A stretch of DNA of 6,855 bases. It comes from Halieaceae bacterium (GTDB lineage: Bacteria > Pseudomonadota > Gammaproteobacteria > Pseudomonadales > Halieaceae). The DNA lies in NCBI GenBank assembly GCA_018666055.1, contig JABJAS010000087.1, positions 1 through 6,855 of the forward strand, read 5' to 3'. This document shows positions 1 through 6,852 of this stretch, piece by piece (within the stretch, counting starts at the first letter, position 1; every line of letters begins with the position of its first letter). The position numbers and the translations under genes were made by a program. The notes below the pieces were generated by a model. That model did not search any database, was not told the DNA's origin, and was given only the letters and a program-made list of their open reading frames with translations.

Positions 1-271
1 CATCCAATCCGAGGCAGCCGGGCATCACCGGGTCACCCGGAAAGTGACAAGCAAAGAACCAGAGATCAGGATGGATATCGAGTTCAGCGATAATCTCCCC
101 TTTGTCATGTTCTCCCCCGGTTGAGCTGATGTGGGTGACGCGGTCGACCATCAGCATATTGTCCATCGGGAGTTGGGCATTACCGGGTCCAAACAATTCC
201 CCTCGTCCACAGGCGATGAGTTCAGTTTTGTCATAGTGCGACTGCTGTTCAAAAGGGGGGTGTTCTGACAT
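1..271 (-). CDS. fabA: 3-hydroxydecanoyl-[acyl-carrier-protein] dehydratase/isomerase FabA (N-terminal 90 codons, cut by window edge)
   Basis: Reading the minus strand from ATG at 271 gives 90 codons that run off the left edge without a stop. The product matches the N-terminal half of FabA (about 170 residues in E. coli): GRGELFG at residues 22-28, NMLMVDRV at 38-45, TGG at 51-53, [12 protein letters not shown] at 62-73, then [16 protein letters not shown] at 75-90. His76 in CHFPGDP is the expected catalytic histidine (His70 in E. coli FabA). FabA dehydrates 3-hydroxydecanoyl-ACP and isomerises the trans-2 product to cis-3-decenoyl-ACP, the branch point to unsaturated fatty acids in the cytosol. 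The [10 protein letters not shown] stretch and the conserved block after His76 favour FabA over FabZ. A weak Shine-Dalgarno (GGAA, 7 bases before ATG) precedes the start. The second catalytic residue (Asp84 in E. coli) lies in the part beyond the edge as far as I can align it. The gene is divergent from manC. Confidence 0.95.
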   Translation of the reverse strand, partial: MSEHPPFEQQSHYDKTELIACGRGELFGPGNAQLPMDNMLMVDRVTHISSTGGEHDKGEIIAELDIHPDLWFFACHFPGDPVMPGCLGLD

Positions 272-314
272 GGGGACGTTCCAGCAAGGGTGGGCGCAGG
301 TCGTGGGCAAAGTA

Positions 315-338
315 AAAGGCCGCGCGGCGCGAGCCTTT
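315..338. repeat. GC-rich inverted repeat / potential stem-loop upstream of fabA
   Basis: The left arm AAAGGCCGCG (315-324) pairs with CGCG (328-331) plus GCCTTT (333-338). This gives ten base pairs with a single bulged A at 332 and a three-base loop (325-327). Read leftward, the stem is followed by TTTTAC, so it resembles a short intrinsic terminator or attenuator in the fabA leader. Against this, the T-run is only four long, and the best fabA promoter (-10 at 339-344) would start transcription inside the hairpin, leaving the structure incomplete. It could instead be an operator-like palindrome. The base pairing is seen directly; any function is inference. Confidence 0.45.
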
Positions 339-367
339 ATTGTAGTGGAACGGCAACGGACGATCCA
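339..367 (-). promoter_or_regulatory. Candidate sigma-70 promoter for fabA
   Basis: On the minus strand, TACAAT (344 to 339) matches the -10 consensus at five of six positions. TGGATC (367 to 362) lies exactly 17 bases upstream and matches the -35 consensus at three of six. The expected transcription start is near 332, giving a leader of about 60 bases before the fabA ATG at 271. The -10 element is good and the -35 is poor, which would fit a promoter helped by an activator, as FadR does for fabA in E. coli. I could not find a convincing FadR or FabR site. Confidence 0.35.
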
Positions 368-420
368 GCGGCCGCAAACCCCTATATTTGTTGAGTAATA
401 TGGGCTCAGCGAGGCTGGGG

Positions 421-449
421 TTAAAAACAGCGTGTCATTACCGTAATAT
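421..449 (+). promoter_or_regulatory. Weak candidate sigma-70 promoter for the manC operon
   Basis: TTAAAA (421-426) and TAATAT (444-449) each match their consensus hexamers at four of six positions and are 17 bases apart. The transcript would have a long leader of roughly 200 bases before manC and would include the palindrome at 530-552. TTTAAT at 627-632 is a better -10 hexamer (five of six) nearer the gene but has no recognisable -35 partner, so the true start site is undecided. No sigma-54 or AlgU-type promoter was recognised. Confidence 0.2.
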
Positions 450-529
450 CCTCGACTGTCGGTGAGCGTGCTTTTTGCGGAGAATGGCTGTTTCTCTCGT
501 GGTCTACGGCGAGCACTTGTCTTTTGAGG

Positions 530-552
530 CGCTGTTTGGTCACCAAGTAGCG
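530..552. promoter_or_regulatory. 23-bp imperfect palindrome, possible operator for the manC operon
   Basis: The arms CGCTgtTTGGT (530-540) and ACCAAgtAGCG (542-552) are inverted around C541 and match at nine of eleven positions, with a perfect TTGGT-C-ACCAA core. A smaller inverted repeat, TAGCG-G-CGCTA (548-558), overlaps its right edge. It lies about 105-128 bases upstream of the manC ATG. The GT-N-AC centre is compatible with operators of GntR-family regulators in general, but no regulator is encoded in the window and the assignment is inference. Dyad symmetry of this length is a typical target of a dimeric repressor or activator; it may also be a chance match. Confidence 0.3.
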
Positions 553-657
553 GCGCTAATGCGCTTGAACCCCAATGAATCGCTAGCCGCTTGCAAGTGG
601 GTCGCGCCGAAGGGTGAGAAAAGAAGTTTAATGCTTTAACAAATAGGTCGTGTCGTA

Positions 658-2076
658 ATGTTGATTCCCGTTTTACTGTCTGGCGGTGTGGGCAGTCGTT
701 TGTGGCCCGTTTCACGGGCTGCCAGGCCCAAACAGTTCCTGCCACTGAGTGCCGAAGGGTCGATGTTGCAAGAGACCCAGAGACGTTTAACGGGCTTGAG
801 CTGCGGTGACGCCATTGTGGTCTGTAATGCTGATCATCGTTTTTTGGTGGCCGATCAGCTTCAGCATGAATCAGCGCAAGCCCCTACGATTATTCTTGAG
901 CCTGCGGGCCGCAATACTGCGCCGGCTATTGCATTGGCCGCGATCTATAGCCGCGAGGTTGATCCCGAGGCGTTGTTACTGGTTTTGCCTGCTGATCATC
1001 ATGTGACGGATACGGGCGCGTTTCAGCGCGCTGTCGAGCACGCGTCTGCGCGGGCGATGGCCGGAACACTGATGACTTTTGGCGTCGTGCCGTCGCAACC
1101 CGAAACCGGTTACGGTTATGTGCGTTGCGGTGTCGAATGGGAGGAGGGACTTTTTGAGCTTGCAGAGTTCGTCGAGAAACCGGACCAGGAGACCGCACAG
1201 CGTTATGTGGACTCGGGCACTTATTTTTGGAATAGCGGCATGTTTTTGTTGCGTGCAGATCGCTATTTGGCTGAGCTTGCAGCCCATCAGCCTGAGATGC
1301 TGGCGGCCTGCGAGCAAGCAATGAGTGATGCGCAGCGTGATTTAGATTTTATCCGCCCCGACCGGGATGCTTTTTTGGCTTCGCCTGCCAACAGCATTGA
1401 TTACGCCGTGATGGAGCATACCCGGGCCGGCGGTGTCGCGGCACTGCAGTGTGGTTGGAGCGATGTCGGTGCATGGCCCGCACTGTGGGAGATGGGTTCG
1501 AGTGATGCGGAGGGCAATGTCACTCAGGGCGATGTGCTCTTGCACGGGGCTAGCAATAATTATGTTCGCAGTGAAAGTCGCTTGGTCACCGGCGTGGGAA
1601 TCGCAGACCTGGTGATTGTTGAGACGGCCGATGCGGTCATGGTGGGCGCCAAAGATCGGGTGCAAGACGTTAAAAAAGTGGTGGAAGCGCTCCTTGTGGC
1701 AGACCGTCCTGAGGCCACGCAGCACCAGAAAGTCTGGCGTCCTTGGGGGTCCTATGAGTCGCTGGTGGTCGGAGAGCATTTCCAGGTCAAACGATTGACA
1801 GTGCAACCGGATCAGGTCCTCTCTCTGCAATTACATCATCATCGCGCGGAGCACTGGGTAGTGGTTTCGGGCAGCGCAGAGGTGATCCGTGGAGAGGAGC
1901 GCTTCACCTTGGGGCCAGACGAATCGACGTATATTCCTATCGGTGTGAAGCACCGGCTTGCAAACCGAGGCACTGATCCGCTAGAAGTGATTGAAGTGCA
2001 ATCAGGTTCTTATCTGGGGGAGGATGATATTGTGCGTTTTGAAGATGTATATGGTCGTGAGGCACCTTCTGAATGA
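658..2076 (+). CDS. manC: Bifunctional mannose-1-phosphate guanylyltransferase / mannose-6-phosphate isomerase (ManC/AlgA type)
   Basis: This cytosolic enzyme catalyses two steps to GDP-mannose: fructose-6-P to mannose-6-P, and mannose-1-P plus GTP to GDP-mannose. The N-terminal nucleotidyltransferase domain (about 1-345) shows [12 protein letters not shown] (9-20), PKQFL (24-28), [10 protein letters not shown] (81-90), PADHH (111-115), ETGYGY (149-154), FVEKP (171-175, with the sugar-binding Lys174), NSGMF (192-196) and GWSDVGAW (266-273). The C-terminal type II phosphomannose isomerase cupin (about 358-467) shows RPWGSYE (361-367), the metal-binding [10 protein letters not shown] (391-400), [10 protein letters not shown] (425-434) and [16 protein letters not shown] (452-467). 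At 472 residues it is full length for the family (AlgA about 481). The ATG at 658 aligns with the AlgA N-terminus; the upstream AGGT (645-648) is a weak ribosome site at 10 bases. It is the first gene of the manC-galU-manB operon, and its stop overlaps the galU start as ATGA. A separate type I manA would not be required. Confidence 0.96.
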   Translation: MLIPVLLSGGVGSRLWPVSRAARPKQFLPLSAEGSMLQETQRRLTGLSCGDAIVVCNADHRFLVADQLQHESAQAPTIILEPAGRNTAPAIALAAIYSREVDPEALLLVLPADHHVTDTGAFQRAVEHASARAMAGTLMTFGVVPSQPETGYGYVRCGVEWEEGLFELAEFVEKPDQETAQRYVDSGTYFWNSGMFLLRADRYLAELAAHQPEMLAACEQAMSDAQRDLDFIRPDRDAFLASPANSIDYAVMEHTRAGGVAALQCGWSDVGAWPALWEMGSSDAEGNVTQGDVLLHGASNNYVRSESRLVTGVGIADLVIVETADAVMVGAKDRVQDVKKVVEALLVADRPEATQHQKVWRPWGSYESLVVGEHFQVKRLTVQPDQVLSLQLHHHRAEHWVVVSGSAEVIRGEERFTLGPDESTYIPIGVKHRLANRGTDPLEVIEVQSGSYLGEDDIVRFEDVYGREAPSE

Positions 2077-2903
2077 TTGGTAAATGTTTATTTCCAGTGG
2101 CGGGCTACGGCACGCGGTTTCTCCCGGCGACGAAGAGCATGCCCAAGGAAATGCTACCCATCGTGAATAAGCCGCTGGTGCAATACGGCGTGGAAGAGGC
2201 CATCGAAGCTGGCATGAGCAATTGTGCCTTCGTCACCGGCCGAGGCAAGCGCGCGATCGCCGATCATTTTGATACCAGCTACGAGTTGGAGCATCAGATC
2301 GCCGGTTCCACCAAGGAGCAGCACCTACGGGGTATCCGCGAGGTAATGGATCGCGGCGTCTTTACGACGGTGCGGCAGCGGAGCATGCGGGGGTTGGGTC
2401 ATGCCATCCTCACAGGCGAGCCCTTGATTGGTAATGAGCCTTTTGGTGTGGTGCTGTCTGACGATTTGTGTCTAAACGGTGAGGGCGCCGGTGTATTGAC
2501 GCAAATGGCCGCGCTATATGAAGAGTTTCGATGTTCTATTGTGGCCGTGCAGACCGTGTCCCCCGCGGAAATCAGTGCTTACGGGGCGGTAGCGGGCCCG
2601 ACGGAGCGAGAGGGACTGATCCGGGTCTCCCAGATGGTCGAGAAGCCGACAGCAGAACAGGCGCCGTCTAATGTTGCCGTGATTGGCCGCTATATTCTTA
2701 CCCCCGATATCTTCGACATTCTCCGTGATGTGGCACCGGACGATGGAGGTGAAATACAGCTGACGGATGCGCTGAAAGTCCAGGCGAGCGAGGGCAGGGT
2801 GCTCGCCTATGAGTTTGAGGGCATCCGCTTTGATTGTGGTCAGGTGCCCGGGTTTGTTGAAGCGACACAATACGTCTTTGAGCACCATTACGGACAACAC
2901 TGA
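2073..2903 (+). CDS. galU: UTP-glucose-1-phosphate uridylyltransferase GalU
   Basis: GalU makes UDP-glucose and pyrophosphate from glucose-1-P and UTP in the cytosol, feeding LPS core, exopolysaccharide, glucan and glycosylated-solute synthesis. Family motifs are intact: the nucleotide-binding [12 protein letters not shown] (10-21), PKEMLPI (24-30), VTGRGKRAI (54-62), GLGHAI (107-112), the metal-binding LSDDL (128-132), MVEKP (188-192), [11 protein letters not shown] (204-214), GEIQLTDAL (226-234) and RFDCG (252-256). At 276 residues it resembles the short Pseudomonas-type GalU (279) rather than the 302-residue E. coli form. The start is fixed by family alignment and by GTGAGG (2057-2062), a good ribosome site 10 bases upstream inside the end of manC. 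The ATG overlaps the manC stop by four bases (ATGA), which predicts translational coupling. The manB start follows after one base. GalF, the non-catalytic paralogue, is unlikely because the active-site motifs are complete. Confidence 0.97.
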   Translation: MIGKCLFPVAGYGTRFLPATKSMPKEMLPIVNKPLVQYGVEEAIEAGMSNCAFVTGRGKRAIADHFDTSYELEHQIAGSTKEQHLRGIREVMDRGVFTTVRQRSMRGLGHAILTGEPLIGNEPFGVVLSDDLCLNGEGAGVLTQMAALYEEFRCSIVAVQTVSPAEISAYGAVAGPTEREGLIRVSQMVEKPTAEQAPSNVAVIGRYILTPDIFDILRDVAPDDGGEIQLTDALKVQASEGRVLAYEFEGIRFDCGQVPGFVEATQYVFEHHYGQH

Positions 2904-2904
2904 C

Positions 2905-4257
2905 ATGACCGCCACCTTAGAGTGCTTCAAGGCCTACGACGTGCGGGGTCGCGTTCCTGATCAATTGAACGAGACCATCGCGCGTCGGATTGGGCAGGCG
3001 TATGCCGAGGTGATCCGCCCAGGTACCGTCGTGGTGGGCCACGATATCCGTCTCACCAGTGAAGGCATCAAAGCAGCACTGATTGATGGCCTGCGGGAGC
3101 AGGGGGTGTCGGTGCAAGACATCGGTCTGTGCGGAACAGAAGAGATCTACTTCGCGACAGCGCACCTTGGCGTGGGCGGCGGCATTGTCGTGACCGCAAG
3201 CCATAACCCTAAGGACTACAACGGCATGAAGTTCGTGCGCGAGGGCGCTCGCCCGATTTCCGGGGATTCAGGCTTGGCGGAGATTCAGGCTCTTGCAGAG
3301 CGCAATGACTTCACGCCGGCGGACACGCGGGGTGAACTCAGCAATGTGACGACTCAAGCGGCCTATATCGAACACTTGCTGTCTTATGTCGATATCGAGG
3401 CATTAAAGCCGCTTAAGATTGTTTGCACTGCGGGTAACGGGGGGGCAGGCAGAGTGGTTGACGCCTTAGCCCCCCATTTACCGTTTGAATTTATCCGGGT
3501 GCACCATGAGCCAGATGGTCATTTCCCCAATGGTGTACCGAACCCGCTGCTGATCGAAAACCGTGCGGTGACAGCGCAGCGTGTGCGCGCTGAGCAAGCC
3601 GACCTGGGGATTGCTTGGGATGGCGACTTTGATCGTTGCTTCTTTTTCGATCAGGCCGGCAATTTTATTGAAGGGTATTACATTGTCGGTCTGTTGGCGG
3701 AGGCATTTTTAACGGAGCACGGACCGCAGCGGATTGTTCACGACCCCCGACTCACTTGGAATACGCAAGCGATTACCCGGTCTGGGGGCGGGGAACCGGT
3801 CCTGAGTAAAACGGGGCATGCGTTCATTAAGGAGCGAATGCGCGAAGTGGATGCGGTCTATGGGGGCGAAATGTCCGCGCATCACTATTTCCGCGATTTT
3901 GCTTACTGTGACAGCGGTATGATTCCCTGGCTGCTGATTGCGGGATTGATCTCCCAGAGCGGTCGGTCGATAGCCGATATGGTGGCGGCGCGAGCGCTCG
4001 CATTTCCGTGTTCCGGGGAGATTAATTCAACCGTCACCGACCCGGTTGCGCTGTTGAGTGCAGTTGAAGATCGCTATGCTGATCAGTCGCTTTTGATTGA
4101 GCGGCTCGATGGATTGGGGATGGAGTTTGATGATTGGCGGTTCAATCTGCGCCTGTCCAATACTGAGCCGGTAGTGCGACTCAACGTGGAGTCTCGCGGC
4201 GATGAGGCCCTGATGAAAGCAAAAACCGAAGAGTTATTGGCGCTGATTGGCGCTTAA
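2905..4257 (+). CDS. manB: Phosphomannomutase (CpsG/ManB type, possibly also acting as phosphoglucomutase)
   Basis: This alpha-D-phosphohexomutase converts mannose-6-P to mannose-1-P, between the two ManC activities. From ATG 2905 it has 450 residues (E. coli CpsG about 456). Motifs: FKAYDVRG (8-15); the phosphoserine loop VTASHNP (96-102) with catalytic Ser99 and His100; the Mg-binding loop DGDFDR (239-244); the sugar-recognition loop GEMSAHHYF (321-329); and the phosphate-binding [10 protein letters not shown] (418-427). The recognition loop and following [10 protein letters not shown] are of the CpsG kind, whereas Pseudomonas AlgC has GEMSGH there. Mannose specificity is therefore likely, and a dual mannose/glucose role is open. 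An in-frame ATG at 2809 lies inside galU and would add 32 residues with no family counterpart, so 2905 is chosen: it follows the galU TGA by one base (TGACATG) and begins where CpsG begins. Its ribosome site is poor (GGA 2893-2895), consistent with coupling to galU. It ends four bases from the convergent pgi stop. Confidence 0.94.
   Translation: MTATLECFKAYDVRGRVPDQLNETIARRIGQAYAEVIRPGTVVVGHDIRLTSEGIKAALIDGLREQGVSVQDIGLCGTEEIYFATAHLGVGGGIVVTASHNPKDYNGMKFVREGARPISGDSGLAEIQALAERNDFTPADTRGELSNVTTQAAYIEHLLSYVDIEALKPLKIVCTAGNGGAGRVVDALAPHLPFEFIRVHHEPDGHFPNGVPNPLLIENRAVTAQRVRAEQADLGIAWDGDFDRCFFFDQAGNFIEGYYIVGLLAEAFLTEHGPQRIVHDPRLTWNTQAITRSGGGEPVLSKTGHAFIKERMREVDAVYGGEMSAHHYFRDFAYCDSGMIPWLLIAGLISQSGRSIADMVAARALAFPCSGEINSTVTDPVALLSAVEDRYADQSLLIERLDGLGMEFDDWRFNLRLSNTEPVVRLNVESRGDEALMKAKTEELLALIGA
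4236..4254 (+). repeat. Perfect 9-bp tandem direct repeat at the 3' end of manB
   Basis: ATTGGCGCT occurs at 4236-4244 and again at 4246-4254, a period of ten bases, immediately before the manB stop codon. Because ten is not a multiple of three, the two copies are read in different frames (Leu-Ala-Leu, then Ile-Gly-Ala). It looks like a small ancestral duplication or a coincidence. A one-unit slip would shift the frame and change the last residues and the stop, moving the end of manB relative to pgi. Confidence 0.4.
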
Positions 4258-4261
4258 CGTC

Positions 4262-5887
4262 TTATTTTTCGTTCGCTTGATGCCAGGCCAGCGCCGCTTG
4301 CCGTGTCGCGGGGTCGAGTGCATCTGAATCAACTGATGCACCAGCAGTCTGCAGTAAAGGCTCTATTGTCGCCGCAATTTCCTTGCCCAATTCCACGCCC
4401 CATTGATCAAACGCATTGATGCCGAGCAATACGGCAAGAAAGTACGTTTTGTGTTCATAGGCTGCGATCAAACCACCCAGACACTCTGGCGTCACGGCGT
4501 CCATCAGGATCAGCGAGTGGCTGTGATTGCCCGGTATCTCAAGTTGACGACACTCCCCCTCGTTAAACCCTCGCGATGCACCGATTTCCTTGGCCTCGTC
4601 TGGCGAGCGTCCCACCATGAAAGCGCGACTTTGCGCGAGTGCATGAGCGGCCAAGCTGCGCCGTGCAGGAAGATCGCCTCCGCCCGAGATCAATGGGAAA
4701 ATAATGTCGGCAGAAAATGACCGCGTACCTTGATGTAAAAGCTGGTAGTAAGAATGCTGTCCATTGGTGCCGACAGACCCCCACAATACAGGTGCAGAAT
4801 CGCTGCTTAGAGGCTCCCCACTGGTGGAGACGCGCTTGCCGTTACTCTCCATTGTGAGTTGCTGCAAGAAATCTGTTAAATGCTGTAGCCTCTGCGCATA
4901 GGGTAGCACCGCATGCGTATTGGTACTGAGGTAGCGCGTTTGCCAAAACTCCAATAGCGCCATCATTATTGGCACGTTGTCGGCTGGCGGCGACTCCAGC
5001 GTGTGCTGATCTAACGCTCTGGCGCCGCGCAGTAATGCCTCAAAAGCGGACCAACCCAGCGCTAATGGAATGGCTAACCCCATGGCTGACCACAGTGAAT
5101 AGCGTCCACCGACCCAATCCCAAATAGGCAAACAGCGTGCTTCTGGGATGCCCCATTGCTGAGCGTGCGTGACTTGGGTTGTGACGGCGAGGAAGTGTTG
5201 TCCCAAGTCGTTTGGCGGCGCACCAGCAGCTTGCAGCCACGCTTTGGCGCGGCGGGCATTGGACAGTGTCTCCTCGGTGGTGAAAGATTTAGAGCACACC
5301 ACAAAGAGTGTTCGGGCAGGGTCTAAAGAGGCTAATGTGCGATCTAGATCCTCGGGGTCGACGTTCGCGACGAAATGCGCGCGCAGTGGCGCTTCCGGCG
5401 TTTTGAGCGCGTCACAAATGAATCGAGGGCCTAAATCAGAGCCGCCAATACCAATATTCACCACGTCGGTAAACGCTTGCTCGGTCCAGCCCGTGTCCTC
5501 ACCTTTGTGAAGGCGAGTGACCAGTGTTTCCATGCGCGCCAGGGCGTCATGAACGGCAGCCGCGTTCTCAGGGTGCTGCTCGACTGCTGTGCCGCGCAAC
5601 AGGGTATGCAACGCCGGCCGACCTTCTGACGTGTTGACACAATGGCCGGCTACCAAAGCGGTAAAAGCGTCTGGTAACGCGTGGGCAGAGGCCAGTTCGA
5701 TGAGTGACTGCCAGACGTGATCGTTGATTAAGTGCTTAGAAAAATCGACGACGAGCCCATTGCTTTGGCATTGATACCGTTCGTGTCGCTGAGGATCTGC
5801 GTCAAAGAGCGCTGTGATTTGCTGGTGACCCAGCTCAGCTCGGGCTTCGCGCAGTTGCTCGTGCAGTGCTTGCGCATCGATGGTCAT
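4262..5887 (-). CDS. pgi: Glucose-6-phosphate isomerase
   Basis: Pgi interconverts glucose-6-P and fructose-6-P in glycolysis and gluconeogenesis and here links the hexose pool to both sugar-nucleotide branches. At 541 residues it is full length (E. coli 549). The N-terminal sugar-isomerase half has VNIGIGGSDLGP (143-154) and the phosphate-binding SKSFTTEET (199-207). The two family signatures are DWVGGRYSLWSAMG (257-270) and the block at 477-502, including HKTYF and FDQWGVELGK. Catalytic residues are recognisable as Glu347 in MESNGK, His378 in GTNGQHSY and Lys502 in GVELGK, equivalent to E. coli Glu355, His386 and Lys514. The start at 5887 overlaps the last base of the ispB stop (TGATG), and there is no good ribosome site just upstream, so translation is probably coupled to ispB. 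It ends four bases from the convergent manB stop, with no room for a dedicated terminator. Confidence 0.98.
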   Translation of the reverse strand: MTIDAQALHEQLREARAELGHQQITALFDADPQRHERYQCQSNGLVVDFSKHLINDHVWQSLIELASAHALPDAFTALVAGHCVNTSEGRPALHTLLRGTAVEQHPENAAAVHDALARMETLVTRLHKGEDTGWTEQAFTDVVNIGIGGSDLGPRFICDALKTPEAPLRAHFVANVDPEDLDRTLASLDPARTLFVVCSKSFTTEETLSNARRAKAWLQAAGAPPNDLGQHFLAVTTQVTHAQQWGIPEARCLPIWDWVGGRYSLWSAMGLAIPLALGWSAFEALLRGARALDQHTLESPPADNVPIMMALLEFWQTRYLSTNTHAVLPYAQRLQHLTDFLQQLTMESNGKRVSTSGEPLSSDSAPVLWGSVGTNGQHSYYQLLHQGTRSFSADIIFPLISGGGDLPARRSLAAHALAQSRAFMVGRSPDEAKEIGASRGFNEGECRQLEIPGNHSHSLILMDAVTPECLGGLIAAYEHKTYFLAVLLGINAFDQWGVELGKEIAATIEPLLQTAGASVDSDALDPATRQAALAWHQANEK

Positions 5888-6852
5888 CAGGCTTGTCGGT
5901 CCACCGCTTTTTCAGCCATCTGATGCAGCGCGGTGAGTGCATCAGACGCTGGCAAAGGTGCCAGTGCCTGTTGCGCCAAAGTTTGATGATGGATGGCGGC
6001 TTCTCGTGTGGCTTCAATACCGCCGGTGTGACGCACGATCTCGATGATTTCCGCAAAGGCATCCCCCTCCTTTTGCCGCAATACCTCAGCAACGCGCCCC
6101 CGTTGGGCAGGGGTTCCGGCTTGCATCGCATGCAGGAGGGGTAGGGTTATTTTCCCTTCTCTCAGGTCGTCGCCGACATTTTTTCCTGTCTGAGACGGAT
6201 CTCCGGCGTAGTCGAGCAGGTCATCCGCCAATTGAAACGCAATGCCCAGATTCATACCGTAGTGATACAGCCCGTCAGTCTGGTCAGCAGGACTCTGATG
6301 CAATAGTCCAGCACCACAACAGGCGGCAGCAAACAGTGCCGCCGTCTTACGCCGGATGATTTCTTGGTATTGCTCTGCTTGTGTATCCGGGTCGCCGGCG
6401 TGCACCAGTTGCATGACCTCACCGGCGGCGATGGTGTTGGTGGTTTCCGCCATGTGGGCCAACAACGGCATATTGTTAAGTTCCACCATCAGCTGGAAGG
6501 CGCGGGTATAAATAAAATCCCCTACCAGTACGCTGGGTGCGTTACCAAATGCGGCATTCGCCGTCGGCAAGCCGCGGCGCAGCATGGATAAATCGACCAC
6601 GTCGTCATGTAACAAGGTTGCCGTATGGATAAACTCAACGACCGCGGCAAATCGGATGTGGGCCGAATTGATCCCGCCAAGCGCTTTCGCGGACAGTAAT
6701 ACCAACAGCGGGCGCATGCGTTTACCGCCCGCCCTGACGATATAATGGCCAATGTTTTCGACCATTTCGACGTCAGACTGCAGTAGTTCAACAATGACGT
6801 CGTCGTCCTGCGCGAACTCTGCCGCCACACTCGACTTAAAGGTTACATCCAC
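5887..6852 (-). CDS. ispB: Octaprenyl-diphosphate synthase-type polyprenyl synthetase (start near the window edge)
   Basis: This trans-isoprenyl diphosphate synthase adds isopentenyl diphosphate to farnesyl diphosphate to make the long side chain of ubiquinone/menaquinone. Residues are numbered from the GTG at 6852: GGKRMRP (42-48); first aspartate-rich motif LLHDDVVD (80-87; Asp83, Asp84, Asp87) followed by RRG (92-94); GDFIYTRAF (111-119); GEVMQL (144-149); KTAALF (169-174); second aspartate-rich motif QLADDLLDY (207-215); and GKNVGDDLREGK (223-234). The small Ala78, five residues before the first motif (Ala79 in E. coli IspB), fits a long-chain product; the exact chain length cannot be read from sequence. 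The 321 residues compare with 323 in E. coli. GTG is the only in-frame start visible, but the frame is still open at 6855, so the true start may lie outside. The ATG at 6848 is out of frame. It is the first visible gene of the ispB-pgi pair; in many gammaproteobacteria ispB is divergent from rplU-rpmA, which would lie just beyond the edge. Confidence 0.93.
   Translation of the reverse strand: MDVTFKSSVAAEFAQDDDVIVELLQSDVEMVENIGHYIVRAGGKRMRPLLVLLSAKALGGINSAHIRFAAVVEFIHTATLLHDDVVDLSMLRRGLPTANAAFGNAPSVLVGDFIYTRAFQLMVELNNMPLLAHMAETTNTIAAGEVMQLVHAGDPDTQAEQYQEIIRRKTAALFAAACCGAGLLHQSPADQTDGLYHYGMNLGIAFQLADDLLDYAGDPSQTGKNVGDDLREGKITLPLLHAMQAGTPAQRGRVAEVLRQKEGDAFAEIIEIVRHTGGIEATREAAIHHQTLAQQALAPLPASDALTALHQMAEKAVDRQA

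Larger units (their letters stand above)
272..657. other. Divergent intergenic region between fabA and manC
   Basis: These 386 bases separate fabA (leftward) from manC (rightward) and must carry the control signals of both. I see a candidate leftward promoter (339-367), a 10-bp GC-rich hairpin (315-338), a weaker candidate rightward promoter (421-449) and a 23-bp imperfect palindrome (530-552). An open frame of 51 codons (ATG 484 to TAA 637-639) also lies here. I do not call it a gene: no family is recognised, and its GGAG at 479-482 is only one base from the ATG. The manC leader is AT-richer just before the start (617-645), and its ribosome binding site is only AGGT at 645-648. No tRNA, riboswitch fold or insertion-sequence end was recognised by eye. 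Confidence 0.6.

Noticed and set aside
548..558. TAGCG-G-CGCTA inverted repeat as a separate operator.
   Set aside because: It is only five bases per arm and overlaps the larger palindrome at 530-552, so it is noted there rather than called independently.
272..657. Known operators for FadR, FabR or DesT near fabA.
   Set aside because: No stretch matched well enough by eye; GAGCACTTGTC at 511-521 is only vaguely similar to such sites.
829..1001. Repeated GCTGATCATC within manC.
   Set aside because: Both copies encode similar Ala-Asp-His residues in family motifs; coding constraint explains the repeat.
926..1321. Long open frames antisense to manC (also around 976-1317 and 1342-1830).
   Set aside because: They lie opposite a gene with intact family motifs from end to end, resemble no known family by eye, and are expected by chance opposite GC-rich coding sequence.
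2809..2904. Upstream in-frame ATG that would lengthen manB by 32 residues.
   Set aside because: The extra part lies wholly inside galU and has no counterpart in the family; the ATG at 2905 aligns with the CpsG N-terminus and follows the galU stop by one base.
2514..2930. Open frame of 138 codons antisense to the end of galU.
   Set aside because: It is a shadow of galU; there is no motif or ribosome site, and the galU reading is unambiguous.
4236..4269. Possible bidirectional terminator: GCGC-tgattg-GCGC followed after some bases by TTTTT.
   Set aside because: The stem is only four pairs and the T-run starts 11 bases after it; the pairing is a by-product of the tandem repeat.
5835..6131. Open frames in other phases across the ispB-pgi junction on both strands.
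   Set aside because: They overlap two confident genes and show no recognisable domain.
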